64,000 nt of DNA, taken from positions 5,495,417 to 5,559,416 of the forward strand of contig NZ_CM001441.1 in assembly GCF_000244895.1 (NCBI RefSeq). Reading direction: 5' to 3'. The stretch is from Desulfosporosinus youngiae DSM 17734 (GTDB lineage: Bacteria > Bacillota > Desulfitobacteriia > Desulfitobacteriales > Desulfitobacteriaceae). How positions within the stretch are numbered: the first letter of the stretch is position 1; each line of letters begins with the position of its first letter. Both the position numbers and the translations under genes were made by a program. Shown in pieces: positions 37,997 through 46,805 of this stretch. The notes under the pieces were generated by a model. That model was not told the origin of the DNA and did not search any database. It saw only the letters and a list, made by a program, of their open reading frames with translations.

Positions 37997-38722
37997 TTAG
38001 GGGGTCTTAGGCATCAACTTCTGCCAAAGTACTTTTATCACAAAGCGGGGTAACACGCTTTGACGTTTCCAGCGCCGGGGCTCTTTCCACAACCTATACA
38101 GCCATTCCAGCTTGTACTCTTGAACCCGTTCAGGTGCTCGAACAACATCCCCTGCCAGGGCATCCAAGCTGCCGCCGACCCCCACACTTACAGCTGCTAA
38201 TTCGAGATGCTCTGCAATCCAATATTCCTGACGCGGAGCACCTAATCCGACGAGAAGAATATCTGGTTGAAAGCATCGGATCTTTTCCAAGAGCTGCACT
38301 TCTTCTTTCAAGTTAAAATAACCGTGGAACTCCTCCCAAATGATTCCGGGATAGTTCCGGGCAACTTGGTTTCCTGCACGCTGAGCTACCCCCGGTTTCC
38401 CGCCTAAAAAGAAAATCCGCCATTTATGCTGATCCGCTGCGGGAAATAAAGCTTGAACCAGATCTATTCCAGTCACTCGTTCTTTTAGGGGGTTCCCTAA
38501 CCAGCCGGCAGCCCAAACGACACCTATCCCATCAGCTGTTACGATATCTGCCGAATTGATGACTTTCTTAAGCTGTTGATCCCGGCCGGCTGCATAGATC
38601 ATTTCAGGATTGGCGGTAACCACACGTATTGCAGCATGTTCCTCAACCGCCTTACTGATTTTCTCAATGGTTTCTTGCATAGAATAGTTATCTACGGTGA
38701 TACCAAGAATATCGACCCTCAC
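37997..38722 (-). CDS. tagA: WecG/TagA/CpsF family glycosyltransferase
   Basis: About 241 residues, family GT26. Signature stretches are VVTANPEMIYAAGRDQQL, TADGIGVVWAAGWLG, FFLGGKPGVAQRAG and VGLGAPRQEYWIAEH. Members transfer N-acetylmannosaminyl or related residues to lipid-linked sugars in teichoic acid or surface polysaccharide synthesis. The GTG at 38722 follows a GGAAAG-type site; an upstream ATG at 38752 is possible. wecB in the same window could supply UDP-ManNAc, but the genes are not adjacent. The symbol is given by family. Confidence 0.85.
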   Translation of the reverse strand: MRVDILGITVDNYSMQETIEKISKAVEEHAAIRVVTANPEMIYAAGRDQQLKKVINSADIVTADGIGVVWAAGWLGNPLKERVTGIDLVQALFPAADQHKWRIFFLGGKPGVAQRAGNQVARNYPGIIWEEFHGYFNLKEEVQLLEKIRCFQPDILLVGLGAPRQEYWIAEHLELAAVSVGVGGSLDALAGDVVRAPERVQEYKLEWLYRLWKEPRRWKRQSVLPRFVIKVLWQKLMPKTP

Positions 38723-38903
38723 GATAATTTCTTTCCTTTCCGCTTTACACATGATTCCCGATGTTCACCTGCACAAACTCCTTGGATCCCGGCTCTAATG
38801 TTAAAGTCCAAGGAAAGAGTCCACATCCGAAAGAATTGTATTCGGATTGACTAGTAACCTCGGACTGTTTAATTCATATCTGATTATTATCGTTTCACTG
38901 CAC

Positions 38904-39899
38904 CTAAAACTTTCCTGTTAATACCCTACCTGTTCCTAAGGCTACACAGGAAATTGGATCCTCAGCTAAGCTGACGGGCAGCCCTGTTTCGCGAGACAGA
39001 CGTGTGTCAAAGCCGTACATCATGGCTCCTCCGCCCGTCATAATAATTCCTTTGTCAAGAATATCTGAGGACAATTCCGGTGGTGTTCGTTCTAAAACTT
39101 CCTTAACTCCAGCGACGATCGCATCAATCGATTCTTCAAGGGCAACGAAACACTCATGGGAATTCACATTGATCGTTTTGGGCAAACCCGAGATCAGATC
39201 CCGTCCCCGGACATCAATGTATGCGGACGGCTTACCCTCAGAAACAGCGGAACCAACTGCTATCTTTATTTCTTCAGCAGTGCGTTCTCCAATCATAAGA
39301 TTATGCTCCCGCCGAATATAACGGCTAATAGCTTCATCAAACTTGTCTCCGCCAACTCGAAGACTGCGTTTTGCGACAATCCCGTTCAGGGACAGAACCG
39401 CGATATCTGTTGTTCCGCCACCTATATCAACCACCATGCTGCCAGTCGGCCCGGAAATATCCAAACCGGCACCCAGGGCGGCGGCATATGGTTCTTCGAC
39501 CACTTTTACATCTTTGGCTCCGGCTTGGTAGGCTGCCTGTTTAACTGCCCGCTGCTCTACTTCTGTTACTCCCGAAGGAATGCAAACAACAACACGCGTT
39601 CTGAAAAATGGCCATCTCTTAGCGCCTGCCTTCTCCAAGAAATATTTTAACATCAGCTCTGTCGTCTGATAGTCTGCAATGACCCCGTCACGCATTGGTC
39701 GTACGGCTACAATATTACCTGGAGTCCGGCCAATCATTAGCCTGGCTTCTTCTCCAACAGCAATTCGTTTATTCGTAATTCGGTCAATCGCAATTACGGA
39801 AGGTTCATGTAAAACAATCCCTTTTCCTTTTGCATAAACTAAAACACTCGCCGTACCTAAATCTATTCCTAAATCTATCCCAAAATCGATTCCAAACAT
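38904..39899 (-). CDS. mbl: MreB/Mbl family rod-shape protein
   Basis: About 331 residues, actin-like. Phosphate loop 1 is GIDLGTASVLVYAKGKGIV, phosphate 2 VVDIGGGTTDIAVLSL, the adenosine motif GIIMTGGGAMMYG. It makes membrane filaments that guide lateral wall synthesis. The position after spoIIID is that of mbl in Bacillus, so I prefer Mbl to MreB. The extreme N-terminus reads MFGIDFGIDLGIDLGTA, with the GID(F/L) unit repeated three times, one unit more than usual. The ATG at 39899 follows AAAGGGG at 11 bases; earlier Met at 39938 is unlikely. Confidence 0.95.
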   Translation of the reverse strand: MFGIDFGIDLGIDLGTASVLVYAKGKGIVLHEPSVIAIDRITNKRIAVGEEARLMIGRTPGNIVAVRPMRDGVIADYQTTELMLKYFLEKAGAKRWPFFRTRVVVCIPSGVTEVEQRAVKQAAYQAGAKDVKVVEEPYAAALGAGLDISGPTGSMVVDIGGGTTDIAVLSLNGIVAKRSLRVGGDKFDEAISRYIRREHNLMIGERTAEEIKIAVGSAVSEGKPSAYIDVRGRDLISGLPKTINVNSHECFVALEESIDAIVAGVKEVLERTPPELSSDILDKGIIMTGGGAMMYGFDTRLSRETGLPVSLAEDPISCVALGTGRVLTGKF

Positions 39900-39965
39900 T
39901 GCCGAAGATACCCCTTTCGTCATCAATAGCTTGTCCATTTATATAATACTATAAACAAATAGCAT

Positions 39966-39985
39966 AATCTCCCTCTCGGGAGATT
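39966..39985 (-). terminator. Hairpin between spoIIID and mbl
   Basis: AATCTCC and GGAGATT pair around CTCTCG-like bases. No clear T-tract follows, so its role (terminator or leader structure of mbl) is open. Confidence 0.4.
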
Positions 39986-40103
39986 CGCTACTTATCATCC
40001 GTATAGATTCATTCGTGATAAAATCCCTAATCCCTTTTGCTTTCTAAGTTTTTTTTGAAATACTTATCTTCTTCACCCTTTTTCAGCCAAGTTTTTCCTT
40101 TCT

Positions 40104-40352
40104 CTAGCTTTCTTGGTATTTTTTCCGAGTTGCTTCTCCTCCCCGAATATGCCTTTCTGCTTTGTTCGTCTCAAGGATATGCTTTACTTCCATGGATAAC
40201 TTTTCATTGACTAATGGTAAACGTTCTGTGACATCTTTATGAACTGTACTTTTTGATACTCCGAAGACATCAGCCGTTTGCCGAACGGTTGCACTCGATT
40301 CTAATATGTAAGTCCCAATATCGAGCACCCGTTTGCGTATGTATTCTTGCAC
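40104..40352 (-). CDS. spoIIID: Stage III sporulation transcriptional regulator SpoIIID
   Basis: About 82 residues. The helix-turn-helix ATVRQTADVFGVSKSTVHKD is the DNA-binding part, and the C-terminus is basic (AERHIRGGEATRKKY). SpoIIID is made in the mother cell and turns SigE genes on or off, switching to SigK. The GTG at 40352 stands 7 bases after GAAGGAGGG; the in-frame upstream extension would cross the terminator of the preceding non-coding locus. It precedes mbl as in Bacillus. Confidence 0.96.
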   Translation of the reverse strand: MQEYIRKRVLDIGTYILESSATVRQTADVFGVSKSTVHKDVTERLPLVNEKLSMEVKHILETNKAERHIRGGEATRKKYQES

Positions 40353-40403
40353 GCAGAGCCCTCCTTCGTCCACAACTGTAGTACATTTATATGCATTCTC
40401 AAC

Positions 40404-40430
40404 AAAAAAAGACATCCATAAAAGGATGTC
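40404..40430 (-). terminator. Intrinsic terminator closing the non-coding locus
   Basis: On the minus strand GACATCC, TTTTA, TGGATGTC, TTTTTTTG is a classical Rho-independent terminator. It lies 52 bp before the spoIIID start and directly after the repeat at 40460-40507, and no coding gene ends near it. Confidence 0.92.
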
Positions 40431-40459
40431 CTCACTTGGTAAATACTGTGTTGTTTTTT

Positions 40460-40507
40460 AGAGTGGTCGCTCATGCTGTTGCTATAGCACCAGCAGAGGA
40501 TGAAAAT
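40460..40507. repeat. 48-bp direct repeat, copy 1
   Basis: This copy and the one at 40757-40804 share 37 of 48 bases without gaps, both beginning AGAGTGG and ending GATGAAAAT or AATGAAAAT. On the minus strand it folds into GCTGGTGCTA / TAGCAACAGC with one mismatch. Confidence 0.85.
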
Positions 40508-40756
40508 AGGTCCCTCGGGTCGGGCAGTTTCGCCCACATCCGCTCACCGCAGCATTCCGAGGCTCACCCACTCGCCGGTGCGGGACTCCGCCAAACCTCC
40601 GGGTAATACCTGATGTGAACCCGTGTCTCCGTCTCCCCGCACCGTCTTGTGGGCTTTTACCGCCTCTCCATGCAATGGGTTCGCTTCTGTGGACGAAGCT
40701 GCCCTGCTTGCGGGTCTGGGGATTCTTCCGCGTGTTTTTAGGGGCTTTAATTTTTC

Positions 40757-40804
40757 AGAGTGGCCGCCCATGCCGCTAAGGTGGCACCACCAGAGAATGA
40801 AAAT
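40757..40804. repeat. 48-bp direct repeat, copy 2
   Basis: This is the partner of 40460-40507. Differences concentrate in the middle, where it would form GGTG-GTGC-CACC rather than the longer hairpin of copy 1. Both copies are bordered by T-runs on the plus strand. Confidence 0.85.
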
Positions 40805-40846
40805 GAGACTTTACTTTTTCAAAGTATGGTACTTCATCGACTGCTC

Positions 40847-41557
40847 CTAAGAAGGCCTTTGCACCTGTCCGTCGTGCCACACTTCGTAATGCAGCTGAGG
40901 CTGATCACTTTCTCCTTCAGACCCTGGGAAAAATCCAATCTGCCCCAGCGCATCCTGGCTTTCAACAACCTCACCTTCCTGTACACGAAGGTTATCTAAG
41001 CCTCCATACGTAACAAACCATCCCTCTCCGCAGTCTAAAGTCACCTTCTGACCCAGGAATGCATCCGGTCCGGCAAATACGACCTTCCCTCCCCGTGTTG
41101 CCCGGATCACGGTTCCTTCTGATAAGGCGTAATCTATGCCTGCATGAAAGATGTAATTCTTAAATGCTTTGGAGTAATAATTGCCAACATTTCTTATAAC
41201 CTTCCCCTCTACCGGGCTTGGAAAGTTCTTAAGCTCCAGAGACTCAGCGACTGGCTTATGCTGACCAAATACTAATTCGAGCTCTCTCTCAAATTGACGT
41301 TCTTGTGTAATTTTGTCCAAATGTGTTTCTTGCTGATTTGGCTTAATAACATTAACTATAGTACCTCCTGTGCTCTGAGGAGCAGGTACGGGTATTTCAT
41401 TAGCAGAATTAGCAGACTCATTCATTACACCTTGTGGAACATCTGAGGAACTATTCGATACTGTACCTCGATAACCACTATACACGATTAGACCTACCAA
41501 TACAGGAATAAAACTCCAGGCTAAAATTCGTCCCTTCGGTAATTGCCAACGGTTCAT
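40847..41557 (-). CDS. spoIIQ: SpoIIQ-like M23 family protein with altered active site
   Basis: 236 residues. One N-terminal membrane helix (ILAWSFIPVLVGLIVYSGY) and an external M23 (LytM) domain from about residue 110. The zinc ligands appear kept: HAGID (His and Asp) and the last His of QLHYEV. The first His of the usual HxH is Gln here, and the usual YGH before it reads YGG, so both catalytic histidines seem lost. In Bacilli and Clostridia SpoIIQ sits in the forespore membrane and pairs with SpoIIIAH to form a channel or zipper during engulfment. The place between spoIID and spoIIID fits spoIIQ. Confidence 0.9.
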   Translation of the reverse strand: MNRWQLPKGRILAWSFIPVLVGLIVYSGYRGTVSNSSSDVPQGVMNESANSANEIPVPAPQSTGGTIVNVIKPNQQETHLDKITQERQFERELELVFGQHKPVAESLELKNFPSPVEGKVIRNVGNYYSKAFKNYIFHAGIDYALSEGTVIRATRGGKVVFAGPDAFLGQKVTLDCGEGWFVTYGGLDNLRVQEGEVVESQDALGQIGFFPGSEGESDQPQLHYEVWHDGQVQRPS

Positions 41558-41634
41558 TCAACTCACCTCTAAGGATATTTTTGCCGAATGTCGATGGTTT
41601 TAGACTCAATAGATACGCCTGATCTATGAGTTCC

Positions 41635-42573
41635 TTACATATTCTCTATAGCTATAAGCTTTGTGCCCGGATAAAAGTGGGCTAAGATTTCTTCCACTTT
41701 GCTATTCTTTTTTGCCAGGTCATTAGCTCCCCATTGTGACATTCCGACCCCATGTCCGTTGCCATACATTGTTAATGTCAGGCGTTCGGGGGTAATATCC
41801 CATTCAATATCTGTTGAGGTAAGCCCTAATAATGTTCGGAGCTGGGGTGCTGTATACACCTTCCCCAATACTTGTACGCTTTTGGCTCTCCCGGCCGAAG
41901 TCCGTGCCAGTACTTGAAAATCCTTTGCAGTTAAGGCCCTTGGTGACTCTTTAAGCCCCAGCTTCTTATATAGTTCTTGAGGAGTATAGGAAATCTTTTT
42001 AACATACCGCTGAACATTTTCTTCTTCCGAACTTACATTTTGCAAATATGGCCGGGATGAACTCCATACTTCTTCTGATCGTTCAGTCGGTTTTCTTCCG
42101 CTGCTGCTATGATAGAACGCCTCGATATAATCTCCATTGAATACTATGACCATCCCTCGTGTTTCTTGGACTGCTTTTTGGATTTTGCTGTGATATCTCC
42201 AGTAATTAACCCATCCCCAGTTTTTCCTCATTTGTGCATCTGATAACCACGCTTGTGTCTGCACCGTTGTATCTACATCATACCCTACCTCTGAATGATT
42301 CTTTTGAGCCATTCGTTTTGCTGCATAGGTCCGGGATGCAATCGCCTGAGCCTTTAAGGCTTCAACTTCAAACGCTGCGGGCATTTCTGCCGCCACGACC
42401 CCCATCAGATAGTCTTCAAGGGGTAGCTTTTCTACGTTTCCGTTAGGCATCAATACTCTAATTTGAAGCTCATCCGTATTAACCTTTTCCTTTTGCCAAC
42501 GCATAACACTCCATGGAATCACAAATACAATGCAGAGTGATAATACAATAAGCCATAGCCAATCTTTTTTCAT
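41635..42573 (-). CDS. spoIID: Stage II sporulation protein D
   Basis: About 312 residues. A membrane helix (WLWLIVLSLCIVFVIPW) is followed by the SpoIID/LytB domain: LPLEDYLMGVVAAEMPA with the catalytic Glu, AFEVEALKAQAIASRTYA, then GHGVGMSQWGANDLAKK near the end. It is a lytic transglycosylase that trims the septal wall and drives engulfment with SpoIIM and SpoIIP. The ATG at 42573 follows AGGAGGTTTTCA. It follows murA across a terminator, so it probably has its own sporulation promoter. Confidence 0.96.
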   Translation of the reverse strand: MKKDWLWLIVLSLCIVFVIPWSVMRWQKEKVNTDELQIRVLMPNGNVEKLPLEDYLMGVVAAEMPAAFEVEALKAQAIASRTYAAKRMAQKNHSEVGYDVDTTVQTQAWLSDAQMRKNWGWVNYWRYHSKIQKAVQETRGMVIVFNGDYIEAFYHSSSGRKPTERSEEVWSSSRPYLQNVSSEEENVQRYVKKISYTPQELYKKLGLKESPRALTAKDFQVLARTSAGRAKSVQVLGKVYTAPQLRTLLGLTSTDIEWDITPERLTLTMYGNGHGVGMSQWGANDLAKKNSKVEEILAHFYPGTKLIAIENM

Positions 42574-42651
42574 TGAAAACCTCCTGCAGTACAAGCATTT
42601 TGCTTAAATCTATGCAAGAGGATTCTGGAATATGGCTGAGATTGAAATAAA

Positions 42652-42685
42652 GAAAAAAGAACAAGAGTTGTTCCTACTCTTGTTC
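42652..42685 (-). terminator. Intrinsic terminator of murA
   Basis: Minus strand: GAACAAGAG, loop TAGGAACAA, CTCTTGTTC, then TTTTTTC. It lies 55 bp after the murA stop. Confidence 0.9.
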
Positions 42686-42691
42686 CTTAGA

Positions 42692-42713
42692 GGGAGAAAT
42701 TCATGAATTGCCC
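42692..42713. repeat. Second copy of the AATTCATGAATT palindrome
   Basis: GGG-AGA-AATTCATGAATT-GCCC resembles the centre of the palindrome at 3025-3062 but has lost most of the outer arms. Confidence 0.45.
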
Positions 42714-42739
42714 TACGAGAATATTAAAAAAGAATCGTA

Positions 42740-44002
42740 CTATGAAACTTCCTCTTCCTCGCGAATGATATTAGCGCCCAATCGGGATAGTTTTTCTTCT
42801 ACCATTTCATAACCCCGATCAATGTGATGAATCCCCCGAATGGTTGTTGTACCTTCAGACGTCAAGGCTGCCAGGATTAAAGCTGCTCCGGCCCGTAAAT
42901 CTGTTGCGGTTACCGGCGCAGCGTTTAAACGTTGTATTCCTTGAACAATGGCACTTCGTCCTTCAATCTTAATATCCGCGCCCATGCGTTTTAACTCATC
43001 AACATGCATAAAGCGATTTTCAAAGACGGTCTCTGTAATCAAGCCCGTACCCTTTGCTCTGGTCAAAAACGCCATAAAGGGTGCTTGTAAATCCGTCGGG
43101 AATCCAGGGTGAACTTGAGTTTTGATATCCACCGCATTATAGATGCCGTCCCCAATGATCCGAATCCCATCGTCTTGTTCCATCATGCGGATTCCTGCTT
43201 CTTCCATTTTGGCAATCAAAGGCTTTAAATGGTCGGCAATGACATTCTGTACTGTGACATCCCCGCCGGTTGCCGCCGCTAAAAGCAAATAGCTTCCAGC
43301 CTCTATACGATCAGGAATCACTGTATGAGTCGTACCGTGAAATTCAGGAACTCCTTCAATATAAATAATACTGGTCCCTGCTCCGCGCACCTTACCGCCC
43401 ATCTCGTTCAGAAAGGTTGCCAGATCGACAATTTCCGGTTCTTGAGCCGCATTTTCTATAAGAGTTGTCCCTTGAGCCATTGAGGCAGCCATCATAATAT
43501 TTTCTGTAGCTCCAACGCTTGGATAGTCTAAGTAAATGCGTGCACCTTTTAAACCTTTCGTCGATACATCTAAAAAACCATGATCCATTTTGACTTCTGC
43601 ACCTAAGGCTTCTAAGCCTTTGAGATGCCAATTGATAGGCCTCGATCCGATAGCACATCCTCCGGGATGAGAAATCCTAACGTGTCCTTTTCGGGCTAGA
43701 AGCGGCCCCATAGTGACGATCGATGCTCTCATCTGAGAAACAAGATTATACGGAGCCTCAATACATTCTATTTCACGGGCATGAATGTTCAGGGTTGAGC
43801 CATTGCGCTCCACAGTTGCTCCCAACGCTGAAATAACCCGATTCATTACATTTACATCTAACAAGTCCGGAGCGTCATCTAGCCGTACTGGCTCTTTACA
43901 TAGCAAACTTGCTGCAATAATCGGAAGAACAGCATTCTTTGCCCCGCTTACTGTAATTGTCCCTTCCAGTGGTCTACCGCCTGTAACTGTAAGCTTACTC
44001 AA
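42740..44002 (-). CDS. murA: UDP-N-acetylglucosamine 1-carboxyvinyltransferase
   Basis: 420 residues. It adds enolpyruvate from PEP to UDP-GlcNAc, the first committed step of peptidoglycan synthesis. The substrate-binding SGAKNAVLPIIAASL and the catalytic Cys loop HPGGCAIGSRP (Cys near 117, target of fosfomycin) are present, as is the C-terminal GAALILAALTSEGTT. TTG at 44002 follows GGGGGTG. As in Bacillus murAA it lies between ywmB and spoIID. Confidence 0.97.
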   Translation of the reverse strand: MSKLTVTGGRPLEGTITVSGAKNAVLPIIAASLLCKEPVRLDDAPDLLDVNVMNRVISALGATVERNGSTLNIHAREIECIEAPYNLVSQMRASIVTMGPLLARKGHVRISHPGGCAIGSRPINWHLKGLEALGAEVKMDHGFLDVSTKGLKGARIYLDYPSVGATENIMMAASMAQGTTLIENAAQEPEIVDLATFLNEMGGKVRGAGTSIIYIEGVPEFHGTTHTVIPDRIEAGSYLLLAAATGGDVTVQNVIADHLKPLIAKMEEAGIRMMEQDDGIRIIGDGIYNAVDIKTQVHPGFPTDLQAPFMAFLTRAKGTGLITETVFENRFMHVDELKRMGADIKIEGRSAIVQGIQRLNAAPVTATDLRAGAALILAALTSEGTTTIRGIHHIDRGYEMVEEKLSRLGANIIREEEEVS

Positions 44003-44106
44003 ATTCTGGAGACACCCCCTATCCTAGGTTTTTTGTGACTTGTTATTATTCTCTTTACCCTATTACTATTCCTGCCTAATTCGACTTTTTTCTTATTCAA
44101 GATAAC

Positions 44107-44775
44107 TCAGAATTCCTCAAGCAAAGCAGGAATTGCCAGGACAGATTGTCCCTCTGAGCTTTTTCCCCGGCTTAATAGTTGAATGTTGATCTGGTCTTGA
44201 CCGGCAAGAACGCTCGTATCTATTTTGTCCTGATGAGCTGCTGTGGAAATCATAGTTCCTAAGAGAAGCCATTGTTTAGGAATTGCATTAATATGGCTCA
44301 GGTAGGCAGCTATATCGATTGTCTGCGGAATACGCTCATCCAAATAGATTCTCCCGCCTGCCTTTTCAATTTGCGGGACCATTGTAGTATACCATGCAAA
44401 CAGATTACTTTCCTCACTTTTATTGACTAAATGCTGACCTGTTAGTGTAGCTGAAACCTTTTCGCTATTCATCTGGGATTCTTTATATATCCATGTCCAC
44501 TCAGGTATAGGTCTGGTTGCCCGAATACTCTCCGGGATTTCTCGATCTTCAAACCAAAGAGTGAGGCTGAGTTCTGCTTTATCTGCCTCTACTAACTCTG
44601 AATTCAAGAGCAAGGGGACTCCCGATTTTTTCATCTGAACAGTCTCTTTGCTCTGTGCCAGCGCACTTAGAGCATGAACTGCAAAGCTGATCATTAATAT
44701 TATAGCTGCAACTATTATTATTTCCCGAATATACCTTATTCGATAACTATTATATCCTCTATTACCCTTGAACAT
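44107..44775 (-). CDS. ywmB: YwmB family protein
   Basis: 222 residues. An N-terminal membrane helix or signal (IIIVAAIILMISFAVHALSAL) precedes a soluble external domain that fits the YwmB/DUF1779 (TATA-box-binding-protein-like fold) family. Sequence identity cannot be judged by eye, but it has the right length, topology and the place between atpC and murA that ywmB holds in Bacillus. Function is unknown in all members. The ATG follows AGAGGCAAAAAT. Confidence 0.75.
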   Translation of the reverse strand: MFKGNRGYNSYRIRYIREIIIVAAIILMISFAVHALSALAQSKETVQMKKSGVPLLLNSELVEADKAELSLTLWFEDREIPESIRATRPIPEWTWIYKESQMNSEKVSATLTGQHLVNKSEESNLFAWYTTMVPQIEKAGGRIYLDERIPQTIDIAAYLSHINAIPKQWLLLGTMISTAAHQDKIDTSVLAGQDQINIQLLSRGKSSEGQSVLAIPALLEEF

Positions 44776-44897
44776 ATTTTTGCCTCTTTCTCTCTCTTGG
44801 TATTAATCTTAGTCTTGCCAAATAGTGAGAAAGCTAACATGCCTAAAGGTATTTTTAGCCAAGTATTCAAGTATTATTTAAAACTTTTTATCACATA

Positions 44898-44925
44898 GAA
44901 AAAAGCCCCCATTTAAGAGGGCCTT
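44898..44925 (-). terminator. Terminator of the atp operon
   Basis: On the minus strand AAGGCCCTC and GGGGGCTT pair (one mismatch) around TTAAAT and are followed by TTTTTTC. It starts 30 bp after atpC. Confidence 0.8.
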
Positions 44926-44954
44926 CATCATTCAACAATGAAGTTTGAGCTGTA

Positions 44955-45368
44955 TCAGCTTATTCGTTTATCACCTGAAGCACTGATCCGTGCTACAGCT
45001 CGTCGCAAGGCATATTCAGCGCGCCGCACATCAATTTCATTGGTACGAGCGGATAAGCGTTTCAAGGCACGTTCTTTTGCTTCCATGGCACGTTTAAGAT
45101 CGATTCCTTCGCCAAGCTCCGCGGTGTCTGCCAGGACAATAGCCGAATTATCAACAACTTCGACAAAACCTCCGGCTATAGCAGCATGTTTAACCGTACC
45201 TTTGAGGGTGTAACGTATAACGCCTATATCCAAGCCTGCAATTAAAGGCGCGTGGTTTGGCAATACACCTAACTCACCCATTGCGCCGGGGAAAACAACA
45301 AACTCAACATCTTCATTTAATAAGTTCCCCCCTGGGGAGACAATGCGTAGAGAGAATGTTCCCGCCAT
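44955..45368 (-). CDS. atpC: ATP synthase F1 subunit epsilon
   Basis: 137 residues. The N-terminal beta-sandwich (LRIVSPGGNLLNEDVEFVVFPGAMGELGVLPNH, in part) ends near residue 90 and the C-terminal helical hairpin (RAMEAKERALKRLSAR, EYALRRAVARIS) can act as a brake on ATP hydrolysis. Last gene of the operon, 3 bp after atpD; a terminator follows. Confidence 0.96.
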   Translation of the reverse strand: MAGTFSLRIVSPGGNLLNEDVEFVVFPGAMGELGVLPNHAPLIAGLDIGVIRYTLKGTVKHAAIAGGFVEVVDNSAIVLADTAELGEGIDLKRAMEAKERALKRLSARTNEIDVRRAEYALRRAVARISASGDKRIS

Positions 45369-45371
45369 GGC

Positions 45372-46805
<1,434 letters not shown>

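Larger units (their letters stand above)
40404..40846 (-). ncRNA. Candidate structured non-coding RNA between spoIIQ and spoIIID
   Basis: About 440 bp without a convincing gene, clearly richer in G and C than its surroundings. Helices read directly from the sequence: 40513-40518 with 40557-40562, enclosing 40522-40525 with 40532-40535; 40577-40584 with 40636-40643 (8 bp); 40617-40622 with 40677-40682 (6 bp); 40683-40687 with 40695-40699. The second and third interleave, so they form a pseudoknot. Imperfect 48-base direct repeats flank the core. The minus strand ends in an intrinsic terminator. No motif of RNase P, tmRNA, SRP RNA, 6S RNA or common riboswitches was recognised. It may be a separate RNA or part of the spoIIQ transcript. 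Confidence 0.6.

Noticed and set aside
40544-40771. 75-codon minus-strand frame within the GC-rich locus
   Set aside because: It lacks a ribosome binding site, overlaps another open frame on the plus strand, and the codons follow the RNA helices; the structure explains the openness better than coding.
40404-40846. RNase P RNA, tmRNA, SRP RNA or group II intron remnant
   Set aside because: None of the fixed motifs (GAGGAAAGTCC of RNase P, the tmRNA acceptor ends, the SRP loop, intron domain V) is present on either strand.
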